NCBI GenBank assembly: GCA_946480695.1 | Contig: CAMLKG010000020.1 | Location: 8,687-72,686 of the forward strand | Direction of reading: 5' to 3' | Origin: an uncultured Cellvibrio sp. | Lineage (GTDB): Bacteria > Pseudomonadota > Gammaproteobacteria > Pseudomonadales > Cellvibrionaceae | Length of the DNA stretch: 64,000 bases | In this document: one piece after another, positions 8,396 through 15,897 of the stretch | How the letters are laid out: the number at the start of each line of letters is the position of its first letter | How positions within the stretch are numbered: position 1 is the stretch's first letter | Program-made: the position numbers and the translations under genes | Notes under the pieces: generated by a model | What the model was told of the DNA's origin: nothing | Databases searched by the model: none | Seen by the model: the letters and a program-made list of their open reading frames with translations, nothing else

Positions 8396-8827
8396 TCAGG
8401 CGCACCGGCAATTCACCGGCGCAGGCAAACCGAACACCCGATCAAACACCCAAGTAAAGACAAAGGTGTAAACCAGGAAGAAAACCAGCAGGCCTAAATC
8501 CATTAGCAGCGCCTGCCAAAGGCTGACGTTGTACCAAAAGGCCACCAGCGGGACCAGGAATAACAATAAGCCGCCCTCGAAACCCAGCGCATGGAATACG
8601 CGGATGCCCAAGCTTCGACCGTGTAGCTTGCGACTGGCTTCCCAGCGCTCGAACAGGCTGTTGAATGCCAGGTTCCACACAATCGCGACCGCGGAGGCGG
8701 CAATAGCCAAGCCTAAAGAGGCGATCGCGCCGGCGTCGCTCATCAATTCCAGCAAGATTGCGGACAGAAGGATGGCGATAAACTCATAGAGCCCAACGTA
8801 AACCACGCGGCGTTTTACCCCTTGCAT
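8396..8827 (-). CDS. PACE-family efflux transporter (AceI-like)
   Basis: A 143-residue protein with four predicted membrane helices arranged as two bacterial transmembrane pair repeats. The beginning, KRRVVYVGLYEFIAILLSAI, and the second repeat, RVFHALGFEGGLLLFLVPL, each include the conserved acidic residue (E) in helix 1 or 3 that is needed for proton coupling in PACE pumps such as AceI, which exports chlorhexidine and other biocides. GAGGG sits 5 bases before the ATG at 8827, making that start better than 8842. A LysR regulator is divergently encoded, the usual arrangement for PACE genes. Confidence 0.88.
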   Translation of the reverse strand: MQGVKRRVVYVGLYEFIAILLSAILLELMSDAGAIASLGLAIAASAVAIVWNLAFNSLFERWEASRKLHGRSLGIRVFHALGFEGGLLLFLVPLVAFWYNVSLWQALLMDLGLLVFFLVYTFVFTWVFDRVFGLPAPVNCRCA

Positions 8828-8949
8828 GCTTACCCTCAACATCGACGAGAAAAATAAATGATGCCTAGTTTTTATAGTTTTAGTTGATAGAAAAAGTCAG
8901 CTAGTATCAGTTTTATTGAAAACGTTTTTACTGAAAGCAAGGTGATGAG

Positions 8950-9879
8950 ATGGTTAGTGGCGTCTTCAACTCTGAAACAGTCGCGGTGTTCCTGGCGGTG
9001 CTGGATACGGGTTCTTTTTCCGCAGCAGCGCGGCGATTGGGGCGGGTACCATCAGCCGTCAGCATGGCGATTGCCAACCTTGAGGCCGAGTTGGCACTGG
9101 AGTTGTTTGACCGCAGCGGGCGTGAACCCAAACCCACTGCCCAGGCGCGCGCCCTGGAACCCCAGGCGCGGTTATTAATAGCGCAATTACAGCAACTCAA
9201 TACCCAGGCGCTGGAATTGAGCCAGGGTTTGGAAACACGCCTTACGCTGGTGATTGCCCCCGAGCTGCATTCAACGCCCTGGGTTCGCCCCTTGCAGGTC
9301 CTGGCGCGTGAATATCCATCGTTGGAAATCCAGGTAATAACCGCACCCCAGAACGATGCACTGCGTCTGCTCCATGACGGAGGGGCGCAACTGGCGTTGG
9401 TATTCCAGCGCCCCGCTGCGGACGGTCGTGAAAGTTTCCAGGAGGTGGGGCGGGAAACCCTGGTGGCGGTGATAGCGCGCCAGCATCCGCTGTTACAGGA
9501 GCTATCGCCGGCCGGGCAACTGAGTGACGTGCAATTGCGCCCGTTGCGCCAGGTAATAGTAGGCAGTCGCAGCCAGGATGATACCGGCAGCCCCGGTGGG
9601 CCTTTTTGCATCACATCGGAACAATACTGGCGGGTGGACCACCCGGAAGCCGCGTTGCAAATGGTGCTGGTGGGTCTGGGTTGGGCCTGGTTACCCCGCG
9701 CGTTTGTACAGCCGTACCTGAATGGCCAGCTTCTCGTCGAATTACCCATCGCCAACTTTACCAACGGCGAGGAACTCTGGGTGGATCTGGTCTGGTCACG
9801 GGAGCGTCCCCTGGGGTTGGGCGCCCAGCGGTTTGTGGCGGTGATGGGCGAGCAATACTGCCAATCGGGGAAACGCTAA
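8950..9879 (+). CDS. LysR-family regulator divergent from PACE pump
   Basis: A 309-residue LysR-type transcriptional regulator. The N-terminal helix-turn-helix (FLAVLDTGSFSAAARRLG, then SAVSMAIANLEAEL) is followed by a linker helix and a two-lobe effector domain ending with QRFVAVMGEQ. It is transcribed away from the PACE pump gene across a 122-base spacer, so it most likely activates that pump in response to a cationic biocide or polyamine, as AceR does for AceI. AAGGTGATGAG precedes the ATG. The inducer is unknown. Confidence 0.9.
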   Translation: MVSGVFNSETVAVFLAVLDTGSFSAAARRLGRVPSAVSMAIANLEAELALELFDRSGREPKPTAQARALEPQARLLIAQLQQLNTQALELSQGLETRLTLVIAPELHSTPWVRPLQVLAREYPSLEIQVITAPQNDALRLLHDGGAQLALVFQRPAADGRESFQEVGRETLVAVIARQHPLLQELSPAGQLSDVQLRPLRQVIVGSRSQDDTGSPGGPFCITSEQYWRVDHPEAALQMVLVGLGWAWLPRAFVQPYLNGQLLVELPIANFTNGEELWVDLVWSRERPLGLGAQRFVAVMGEQYCQSGKR

Positions 9880-9962
9880 ATACCACTCAACAATTCAATG
9901 TGCCAAGCCAGCGGCACTCACATAATTAAAACCATTTTCAAAAGATGCGGTTAACGCGCCTG

Positions 9963-10178
9963 TTAAAGCGCATCAAACTCAAACAAGGTTTTTGCGGGGA
10001 CTTGCAAGGCGAGAATAATTTTTTCCAAATTATCAAAGCTTGGGCCGTGGATACCGCGTTCAATATTGCTGATGGATTCAATACTCACACCCACCTTTTC
10101 GGCCAATTCTTCCTGGGTAATTTTCCTGGCTTGGCGCAGTTGTTGTACGCGTTTACCAAACTGCTTTTTGAGTTGCAC
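9963..10178 (-). CDS. Small XRE-family DNA-binding protein
   Basis: A 71-residue single-domain helix-turn-helix protein: QLRQARKITQEELAEKVGVS then IESISNIERGIHGPSFDNL, the classic Cro/C1 pattern including the NIERG signature. Length and content resemble C proteins of restriction-modification systems and phage-type repressors, but no restriction-modification genes are next to it. The start is GTG, with AAAGGTG 5 bases upstream. A CTTCGT/ACGAAG palindrome about 50 bases upstream is a likely autoregulatory site. The divergent neighbour is a small unknown protein that may be its target. Confidence 0.85.
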   Translation of the reverse strand: MQLKKQFGKRVQQLRQARKITQEELAEKVGVSIESISNIERGIHGPSFDNLEKIILALQVPAKTLFEFDAL

Positions 10179-10226
10179 AAGGCACCTTTGTCATTGTGGA
10201 AAGGTGGCTATCTTATTGAGGTTGAA

Positions 10227-10243
10227 CTTCGTCTTTAACGAAG
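10227..10243. promoter_or_regulatory. Palindrome CTTCGT-N5-ACGAAG between divergent small genes
   Basis: A perfect 6-bp inverted repeat with a 5-base spacer, followed about 6 bases later by a third related half-site, ACTTCGAG. It lies between the small XRE gene (leftward) and the 76-residue unknown gene (rightward), so it could act on both promoters. Confidence 0.45.
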
Positions 10244-10372
10244 CTAGACTTCGAGTTGGTTAATAGATGTACATAGCCAACCTATACTTAACGTCACGCC
10301 CGACAAACAAAACCCATGCATAAATTCCCGCGTGAAACTGCATGGACAGATGGAAGCACCGACGGAGGAGAT

Positions 10373-10603
10373 ATGAAAAAAACGGACAATACTGGTTTGA
10401 AACTGGACTTCCTGAATGACTATGCGCTGGAAGATGAAATTTATTTGCAACTGGACAAACTGCAAGCCCTGGCAGGATTACAAACGCTCATGAATTCCAT
10501 CGAAGATTCGACAACTCCCAGAAAGCATTTCCAACATTATTCATTAATTATTGAGGAGCACCTGCAAAAATTGCGCGGCCTGGTTAATCAGATGTTTGAC
10601 TAA
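10373..10603 (+). CDS. Small acidic helical protein, unknown
   Basis: A 76-residue soluble protein with strongly helical, amphipathic sequence (EIYLQLDKLQALAGLQTLMN and IIEEHLQKLRGLVNQMFD). The ATG at 10373 has GGAGGAG just upstream, so I prefer it to the in-frame ATG at 10316. No signal peptide, membrane segment or catalytic motif. It faces the small XRE gene across a palindromic region and is followed by two more small unknown or regulatory genes. Its size and helical repeats resemble the two QC-x-LC small proteins at 10771 and 25042, but the similarity is too weak to claim homology. Function unknown. Confidence 0.6.
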   Translation: MKKTDNTGLKLDFLNDYALEDEIYLQLDKLQALAGLQTLMNSIEDSTTPRKHFQHYSLIIEEHLQKLRGLVNQMFD

Positions 10604-10605
10604 AA

Positions 10606-10638
10606 AAGAAAAAAAGGTTGCATCAGGACGATGCAACC
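10606..10638 (-). terminator. Rho-independent terminator for leftward transcription
   Basis: A perfect 9-bp stem GGTTGCATC/GATGCAACC with a 5-base loop (10616-10638). The A-rich run to its left becomes a long T-tract on the minus strand, so it should end transcripts coming from the gene at 10771-11100. It also closes the rightward gene that ends at 10603. Confidence 0.7.
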
Positions 10639-10770
10639 AAAGCGTCACTTTTGGGTGTTGTGACGTTCATAGGCGTGAAGCTTGAATCGCTTTTCGACGT
10701 GCAATAAATGCGGTTTTAATTCAAATGGATTTCAGCGCGCTAGCAACGCGCAACCCAAGGCCGCACCGGG

Positions 10771-11100
10771 TCACCGGGTTTCATGGGAGCGCAGCCCATA
10801 AAGCTGTTGTTTGACCTGGGTGAGTTGTTGCTTTAATTGGCCGATAAACAGGTCAATCCCATGTTTAGCGGCGGGCTCGAGCGGCGTTTCACGGCGGCTC
10901 AGGCCGGCAAGCAACTCACATAGCAGTGCGCATTGCCCCTCCATGTTTGCAAAATCATCACATAACCTGACCCATTGGCCCGCGAGCACCGTATAACTTG
11001 CCGGGGCTATGCAAGGGTCATTGCGGTCCTGGCTGCCATCCTCACCACCATCCCGCTTCGCCGGGCGGTCTTGTGAGGTTTTCGGTGAATTGCTTTCCAT
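10771..11100 (-). CDS. Small protein of a QC-x-LC paralog pair
   Basis: A 109-residue soluble protein. Its N-terminal 30 residues are polar and charged, probably disordered (KTSQDRPAKRDGGEDGSQDR); the rest is helical. The segment FANMEGQCALLCELLAGLS and the later QLKQQLTQVKQQLYGLR closely parallel FTEFQSQCTFLCDAVVALA and CATQVKQRAEVLEGKLSGLR in the protein at 25042-25299, so the two are paralogs. AAGGAG lies 10 bases before the ATG at 11100. No function is known. The paired cysteines could bind a metal or form a disulfide. Confidence 0.65.
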   Translation of the reverse strand: MESNSPKTSQDRPAKRDGGEDGSQDRNDPCIAPASYTVLAGQWVRLCDDFANMEGQCALLCELLAGLSRRETPLEPAAKHGIDLFIGQLKQQLTQVKQQLYGLRSHETR

Positions 11101-11229
11101 GTAATTGCAACTCCTTAACATCCGGTGTGTCACCTGTAGTAGTGGTCGTAAACGGGTGCATGTGTACTTTTTAATACAATTATATTGCTGAACCGATACT
11201 AGGCCATAACTACCATAGCTGTCAACCGT

Positions 11230-11248
11230 GTGAATCAGACGGATTCAC
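11230..11248 (+). promoter_or_regulatory. Operator-like palindrome GTGAATC-N5-GATTCAC
   Basis: A perfect 7-bp inverted repeat with the spacer AGACG, ending about 20 bases before the XRE/ogt operon start. Its position overlapping the expected transcription start suggests autorepression by the XRE protein. Confidence 0.5.
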
Positions 11249-11267
11249 CTGTAGCCGGATGATACCC

Positions 11268-11654
11268 ATGGCAAAACCTGCCGTTACCGACCTGGATCGC
11301 CAAATCGGGCGACGCCTTAAGAAACTTCGCCAGCAAACTGATATCAGCGCCGGGGCCCTGGCCGAGGCAATCGGTTCTACCCAGCAGCAAATTTCCCGTT
11401 ATGAAAACGGTGAAAACAAACTCAGTGCCTCCCAGCTTTATTTAGTTGCCCAATCGTTGGGGATGCCGCTGTCCTGGTTTTTCCTGGATTGCACGCCCGA
11501 CCCTGTGCCGTTGCTAGTGAAAGAACCAACCCCGAATTACCTGCGCAGTATCATTGAGGAAGAACTCACTTCGATGGAGGCTTTTTGGCCGCGCCTCAAT
11601 CAAGCCCAACGCACCGCCGTCATAAAATTAGTGGATTCGATTGTTATCAAATAA
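11268..11654 (+). CDS. XRE-family regulator upstream of ogt
   Basis: A 128-residue protein with an N-terminal Cro/C1 helix-turn-helix (IGRRLKKLRQQTDISAGALA and STQQQISRYENGENKLSA) and a helical C-terminal half with a conserved-looking LDCTPDP linker. This two-part layout is common in alphaproteobacterial and gammaproteobacterial SinR/CtrA-type small regulators. Neither candidate start (ATG 11259 or 11268) has a strong ribosome site. The stop is only 12 bases from the ogt start, so the two genes probably share a transcript, and a palindrome lies just upstream. Regulation of alkylation repair is an inference from position. Confidence 0.85.
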   Translation: MAKPAVTDLDRQIGRRLKKLRQQTDISAGALAEAIGSTQQQISRYENGENKLSASQLYLVAQSLGMPLSWFFLDCTPDPVPLLVKEPTPNYLRSIIEEELTSMEAFWPRLNQAQRTAVIKLVDSIVIK

Positions 11655-11666
11655 CCCGCTTTCCGG

Positions 11667-12182
11667 ATGCCCATGTCGAATTACCATTGCATAATCCCTT
11701 CGCCTGTCGGCCCGCTTACGCTTGTTGCCAGCGATAAAGGATTAGCGGCGGTATTGTGGGAAAAAGATGATCCGGCACGGGTAAACATTGACCTGGGTAA
11801 TTATGCGGGCCATCACCAGGTGCTGGGTGAAACTGAAAAACAATTGGGTGAATATTTCGCGGGAAAGCGCACGGGATTTGAATTGCCGCTGGATTTTTAC
11901 GGCACGGAATTCCAACAGCGAGTGTGGCAAGCGTTGCTCACCATTCCCTACGGTGAAACACGCAGCTACTTGCAAATTGCGCGGCAAATCGACAATGAAA
12001 AATCCGTGCGTGCCGTTGGGGCGGCTAATGGAAAAAATCCCATTTCCATTATTGCGCCTTGCCATCGTGTTATTGGTTCCTCGGGAAAACTGACCGGCTT
12101 TGCCGGTGGGCTGGAAGCCAAAGCATTTTTATTGCGCCTGGAATCGCCAGCGATGCAAACGGATTTGTGGAATCCCCGGTAA
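11667..12182 (+). CDS. ogt: Methylated-DNA-protein cysteine methyltransferase
   Basis: A 171-residue O6-alkylguanine-DNA alkyltransferase. The acceptor cysteine is in the invariant PCHRVI (C132 counting from 11667), preceded by the DNA-binding helix region FQQRVWQALLTIPYGET and followed by GFAGGLEAKAFLL. Such proteins transfer the alkyl group from O6-methylguanine to themselves irreversibly. It is about the size of Ogt, without the N-terminal Ada regulatory domain. An alternative ATG two codons in (11673) is equally likely. It follows an XRE regulator by 12 bases and converges on the DUF4824 gene. Confidence 0.92.
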   Translation: MPMSNYHCIIPSPVGPLTLVASDKGLAAVLWEKDDPARVNIDLGNYAGHHQVLGETEKQLGEYFAGKRTGFELPLDFYGTEFQQRVWQALLTIPYGETRSYLQIARQIDNEKSVRAVGAANGKNPISIIAPCHRVIGSSGKLTGFAGGLEAKAFLLRLESPAMQTDLWNPR

Positions 12183-12194
12183 AAAATATCCTCG

Positions 12195-13067
12195 CTAAGG
12201 GCAATCCTTCGCACAGAATTTAACATTGTTTATCCAGGGTTCGAATAAACGGCCGTAATAAATATCCGCAATAAAACGAATTTTTTGCCTGGCGTCGCCA
12301 TCGCGCGGAAAATCGTTCGCCAACGCGTTGGGAATATAAAGTGATTCAACCGCCAGGTTTGCTATCTGGATGTCGGTAGTTCGCTGTTCCGGTTTATCAC
12401 AACGGTTGTATCCGGTTTGTATATCGGCGGGCACCATAAACAGTGTGGCGCCATCGGCCGATTGGCGCCGGCGCATGGATAACTCCAATAAATTCCTATC
12501 GGCGGCGGCATCTATCGCAAAGAGCCGCGATTTGGATTTCTTCGCGGCCTCCAATAACTCGACGGCGCCCTTGCGTTTATTGGCTAATTCCTTTTCCGCT
12601 AATCCGGTATTGGAAGCGGGCGCCAGGTTCTGTATCAAGGTATGATAACGCTCGGCGCGCGCCACATAATCCACATAACTTTGTCCGTTAAATTCCAGTA
12701 GCACCCAACCCCCCCGTTTATGGTGGATACGATTGGTTTTTTCGCAGGTGGGGAAATTAAAACTGGCAAAATGGGCTTCACTTAACTGCAAGCGCCGGTC
12801 GTGGTACCAATGCCACTCATCCATCCCCGGGTCTACCGGCTCGGTATGCGGCGTGGCCCATTGCAGGCTAACGCGTGCGCTCGAATCTTCCCTGGCAAAA
12901 CCATAGTTGTAAGGCAAGCGCAATTCGCGTTCGCTTAATTGCAACTGGGCTACAACCTGCGTGCGGTTCACATAAACCCTGCCCAGTACAAACGCGTTAA
13001 CCAGCAGCACAAAACCCATGGCTAGCCATAACAATTTATTGTTCAACATTAACCTCGGGATTTTCAT
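12195..13067 (-). CDS. DUF4824-family membrane-anchored protein
   Basis: A 290-residue protein with one N-terminal membrane helix (about residues 10-30, LLWLAMGFVLLVNAFVLGRV) and a large periplasmic domain. The sequence LRLPYNYGFAREDSSARVSLQW and HKRGGWVLLEFNG match the DUF4824 pattern as I know it. Its ATG overlaps the stop of the DUF2157 membrane gene by 4 bases (ATGA), so it is coupled to it. This partnering is recurrent in proteobacteria, but the function is unknown. Confidence 0.75.
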   Translation of the reverse strand: MKIPRLMLNNKLLWLAMGFVLLVNAFVLGRVYVNRTQVVAQLQLSERELRLPYNYGFAREDSSARVSLQWATPHTEPVDPGMDEWHWYHDRRLQLSEAHFASFNFPTCEKTNRIHHKRGGWVLLEFNGQSYVDYVARAERYHTLIQNLAPASNTGLAEKELANKRKGAVELLEAAKKSKSRLFAIDAAADRNLLELSMRRRQSADGATLFMVPADIQTGYNRCDKPEQRTTDIQIANLAVESLYIPNALANDFPRDGDARQKIRFIADIYYGRLFEPWINNVKFCAKDCP

Positions 13068-14134
13068 GCGCGGCTCCCTGCTTGTTGTGCTTTACGTAAA
13101 CGGTTAAAAACCATTAATGCCAAAATCGCGGTAAGGCCAATCAAAAAGAAGAATAAATACTTGGGTAACCAATCCCACCACCAATCAAAAAACTTGGTAT
13201 ACAGGAACAGTGCAAAAAACACATTGCCGGTGAGCATTAAATTAACCGCTTTGGTCCGCAAGCCATAGATAACCAGCAAGGCACTGCCAACAAAACCTGC
13301 TATCTGGTAAACCCCTTCAATCACATCATTTGACCAAGGCAAATAACTGCTGGCACCCCAATTGGAAAGGATCAATACCGCGATGAAAAAAACCACTGCG
13401 GATAATATTTGGTAAATTGCCGCGAAACCGTGGAAACGCGCCTGGCGAAGCAACAAAGGCAAAACGAAAAAAATCATGGCGGGCAGGAAAAAATGTTCGG
13501 GATATTCACCGGCGTAAATCCAATAACTGCCCATCCAGGTACCCAACCTGGCACCGATAAAAATAAAGCTGCAAATAATTGCCGCCGCCAATAGCAAGCG
13601 TACCTGCAACATATACGCGAGCAGGAATCCATACATTGCAAAGGCGGCAAAGGCATTGGGTGAAGGGTGCAGGTTAAAAATACTGCCCATCATGACAATG
13701 TTTAATACCCAACCCGCAAACGACACCAGGGCGGCGAGCCTCGCGTAGTAACCGGAATCGTCAAAACGCTGTACCAATACCGCCACTGCCAAGCCCAGCA
13801 GCGGTGCGGAAATTAAAATCGCCACCTGCGTGGCTGTCGCAAAATAGCCCCAGTATTGATAAAACAGGAAAAACAAACTTGCCGCCAACGCGCTCGCACC
13901 CAGGAACGAAACGATTTGCATCCCCAGCGATAAATGCCGCGCCCGCTCATTCAAATCTACGTCTTGCGACTGCTGTAACTCACGCAACAAACCATCGTGA
14001 TACTGGCGAATGCGTTCAGCGTTATCCACCGGCAGTTGCAACAAGCCTTGCCCTTCCAGCAAGGCCTGCTCCGCACGAAAAGCCCGAACCTGGTCAGCCC
14101 GCGCTTGCGCCTGTGTTTTGGTGAGAGTGGTCAT
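13064..14134 (-). CDS. DUF2157-type polytopic membrane protein
   Basis: A 356-residue inner-membrane protein with a cytoplasmic N-terminal region of about 70 residues, followed by about ten hydrophobic helices and a short basic C-terminus. The N-terminal part resembles DUF2157 proteins, which usually lie beside a small anchored protein as here. AAGGAT lies upstream of the ATG. It has no recognisable transport motif. The overlapping DUF4824 gene implies a two-protein membrane complex of unknown role. Confidence 0.7.
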   Translation of the reverse strand: MTTLTKTQAQARADQVRAFRAEQALLEGQGLLQLPVDNAERIRQYHDGLLRELQQSQDVDLNERARHLSLGMQIVSFLGASALAASLFFLFYQYWGYFATATQVAILISAPLLGLAVAVLVQRFDDSGYYARLAALVSFAGWVLNIVMMGSIFNLHPSPNAFAAFAMYGFLLAYMLQVRLLLAAAIICSFIFIGARLGTWMGSYWIYAGEYPEHFFLPAMIFFVLPLLLRQARFHGFAAIYQILSAVVFFIAVLILSNWGASSYLPWSNDVIEGVYQIAGFVGSALLVIYGLRTKAVNLMLTGNVFFALFLYTKFFDWWWDWLPKYLFFFLIGLTAILALMVFNRLRKAQQAGSRA

Positions 14135-14286
14135 GGTTATCCTTTTCTTACTATTTCTATGGGTAAGTTTTGCAGCTTATGCAATCTCCCTGAAATAATG
14201 AAGTACCTTGTATAGAATAATCCCGCTATCCATAGATTAGCGCTGAACCTGTTTGCGGCGGTGCTTGATAATACTTGGGGAATATA

Positions 14287-14709
14287 ATGAAAATGCTGCT
14301 AAAACTGTTGGTTTGTATATTCACACTATCTACTGCAATAGGCCAGACGCCGGATAAGGAACAATCTTTTGAACTATTCTGGATCAAATTTCGCAATGCT
14401 GTTTTAACCGAAGACTACCCTTCACTCAATAAACTGGTTAAGTTCCCGCTCGAAGTAAAAGGTGTTGACGATGAAACGCCAGCAAACTTTTATGTTCAAG
14501 GCGAACTTGCAGAGATATTTCCTAAATTACTGGATCAAGTTGTTTACAACTACGAGAAAGAAGATCTTGAAGAAAATAGTTTGCGAGAACTGATCCGAAA
14601 GAAGGAAGTAATTACAATAGCTACAAATAAGACTCATCATCGGGTGGATCAGTTTGAATTCCAAAATATTAATGGTCAATGGATGCTAACCAAGGCTTAT
14701 TTGGAATAG
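14287..14709 (+). CDS. Small exported protein, unknown
   Basis: A 140-residue protein with a clear signal peptide (MKMLLKLLVCIFTLSTAIG, cleavage near Gly/Gln 19-20). The mature part is charged, with mixed helix and strand content (SFELFWIKFRNAVLTEDYPS, QFEFQNINGQWMLTKAYLE). The C-terminal segment with NGQW is reminiscent of NTF2-like folds (a strand motif of the type dgkWkl), but this is not firm. GGGGA precedes the ATG at 14287. The protein stands alone between other genes. Base composition is lower in GC than the neighbours. Confidence 0.6.
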   Translation: MKMLLKLLVCIFTLSTAIGQTPDKEQSFELFWIKFRNAVLTEDYPSLNKLVKFPLEVKGVDDETPANFYVQGELAEIFPKLLDQVVYNYEKEDLEENSLRELIRKKEVITIATNKTHHRVDQFEFQNINGQWMLTKAYLE

Positions 14710-14721
14710 GCGACAATAATG

Positions 14722-14762
14722 CAATCTTGTGATTATTATTTTTCGGTAATGGCACAAGATTG
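14722..14762. repeat. Inverted repeat after the exported-protein gene
   Basis: Arms CAATCTTGTG (14722-14731) and CACAAGATTG (14753-14762) form a 10-bp stem with a 21-base loop, beginning 13 bases after the stop. There is no T-run, so it is not a standard terminator; it may still protect the 3' end of the message. Confidence 0.4.
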
Positions 14763-14998
14763 TGTTCAATTATGAATACATAGGCCCCTCCGCAATACCT
14801 GATGTAAACCCGCCATTCATTTATCTTTCCTCTGCAAAAAATAACCGCTGTTGAAAAAATCCAGTCCGTCCTTCCTCAGTGCAACCAACATTCGTATTGC
14901 GTGTCTTTTAGTGATATGGAAAAACCTGTGTAGCAGTGATTGGGTGGTTCTCCATATCCAAACTGAAAATCTCCAATTATGTGGCTTGGAGGATAGCG

Positions 14999-15499
14999 AT
15001 GAGATCATTAACCTATTTTGCAGTTTTTCTGGCCTTAGTGGCCATGGTCGGATGTAGCGATAATAAAGGGGATGGAATTGCGACAGCGGCATCTACTTCT
15101 TCTGCTGACCCGGAGTTGGCGGAATTGAACCAATTGATCAACTTGCCGATAAAACCGATACGGGTAACGTGGGAGATAAATAAAGTTGCCGTGCCATCCG
15201 CGAAGCTGGATACCGATGATTGGAGTTTGATTGCGCGCATGGAAGTGGAAAAGAAAGACCTGAAAATCATCACCAATACGCCACTGCCAAATAAAGTTAT
15301 TAAATTACCCCAATATGCTGTGGAACCCTGGATAGAGGATATTCTCGCCTCCAAATTCAAATTGGATGAAACAAGCGAATTCTATACCCCATTGGGAACT
15401 ATGCTTAGCGCGGAACAATTTTATCGCGATCCGCTTTTAACCGGCGCGATTTACCTGATTAGTGAAACTGAAATATTACTTTTCTTGCAGACAAAGTAA
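14999..15499 (+). CDS. Putative lipoprotein, unknown
   Basis: A 166-residue protein with a lipoprotein signal peptide: a hydrophobic stretch followed by LVAMVGC with the modified cysteine at position 19. The next residues (SDNKGD) lack an aspartate at +2, consistent with outer-membrane sorting. The mature domain has no motif that I recognise. GGAGG is 6 bases before the ATG at 14999, which decides the start over an in-frame ATG at 14936. It lies upstream of the cellulase gene but is separated by 400 bases, so a link is unlikely. Confidence 0.7.
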   Translation: MRSLTYFAVFLALVAMVGCSDNKGDGIATAASTSSADPELAELNQLINLPIKPIRVTWEINKVAVPSAKLDTDDWSLIARMEVEKKDLKIITNTPLPNKVIKLPQYAVEPWIEDILASKFKLDETSEFYTPLGTMLSAEQFYRDPLLTGAIYLISETEILLFLQTK

Positions 15500-15897
15500 T
15501 CCTTTTAAGTTTTGGATTAACTGTCGTTAAATAAAACAATATTGAAATTTACGACGCCATTTTTTTGCGTAAGTTATGCAAATAAAAATGTGGCGGGGAT
15601 TTTATTTCGGCGCCTGTATTTTCCTAAATAAATTTGTTAATGATTGAGCCAGCTTGTTAATCATTGATATAAATGGTTGCCACCTGTGTTTATTGATGAA
15701 ATTTTGATAGTAAATAAAAATTAATCATTTTTTTAATAATTTAGATGCTACTAATTTTTTATTCATTTTCATTAACTTGATCTATTACCGTTTTTTCTTC
15801 TTCCCTGACGCTAATAATCCGCCTCCGCATATGTATCACCATGCTCCTTTGCGAAATTGCAGTTCCGATTGACTCAATTTTTTTAACGAGGGGAACA
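15500..15897. other. AT-rich regulatory region upstream of GH6 gene
   Basis: About 400 bases without a gene. It has very high AT content and a 7-bp inverted repeat AATGATT (15639-15645) / AATCATT (15659-15665). It probably contains the promoter of the GH6 gene. No perfect CRP-type site (TGTGA-N6-TCACA) was found by eye. Confidence 0.5.

Noticed and set aside
9963..10178. Restriction-modification controller (C protein)
   Set aside because: The size and fold fit, but no methyltransferase or restriction gene is adjacent, so a general XRE label is safer.
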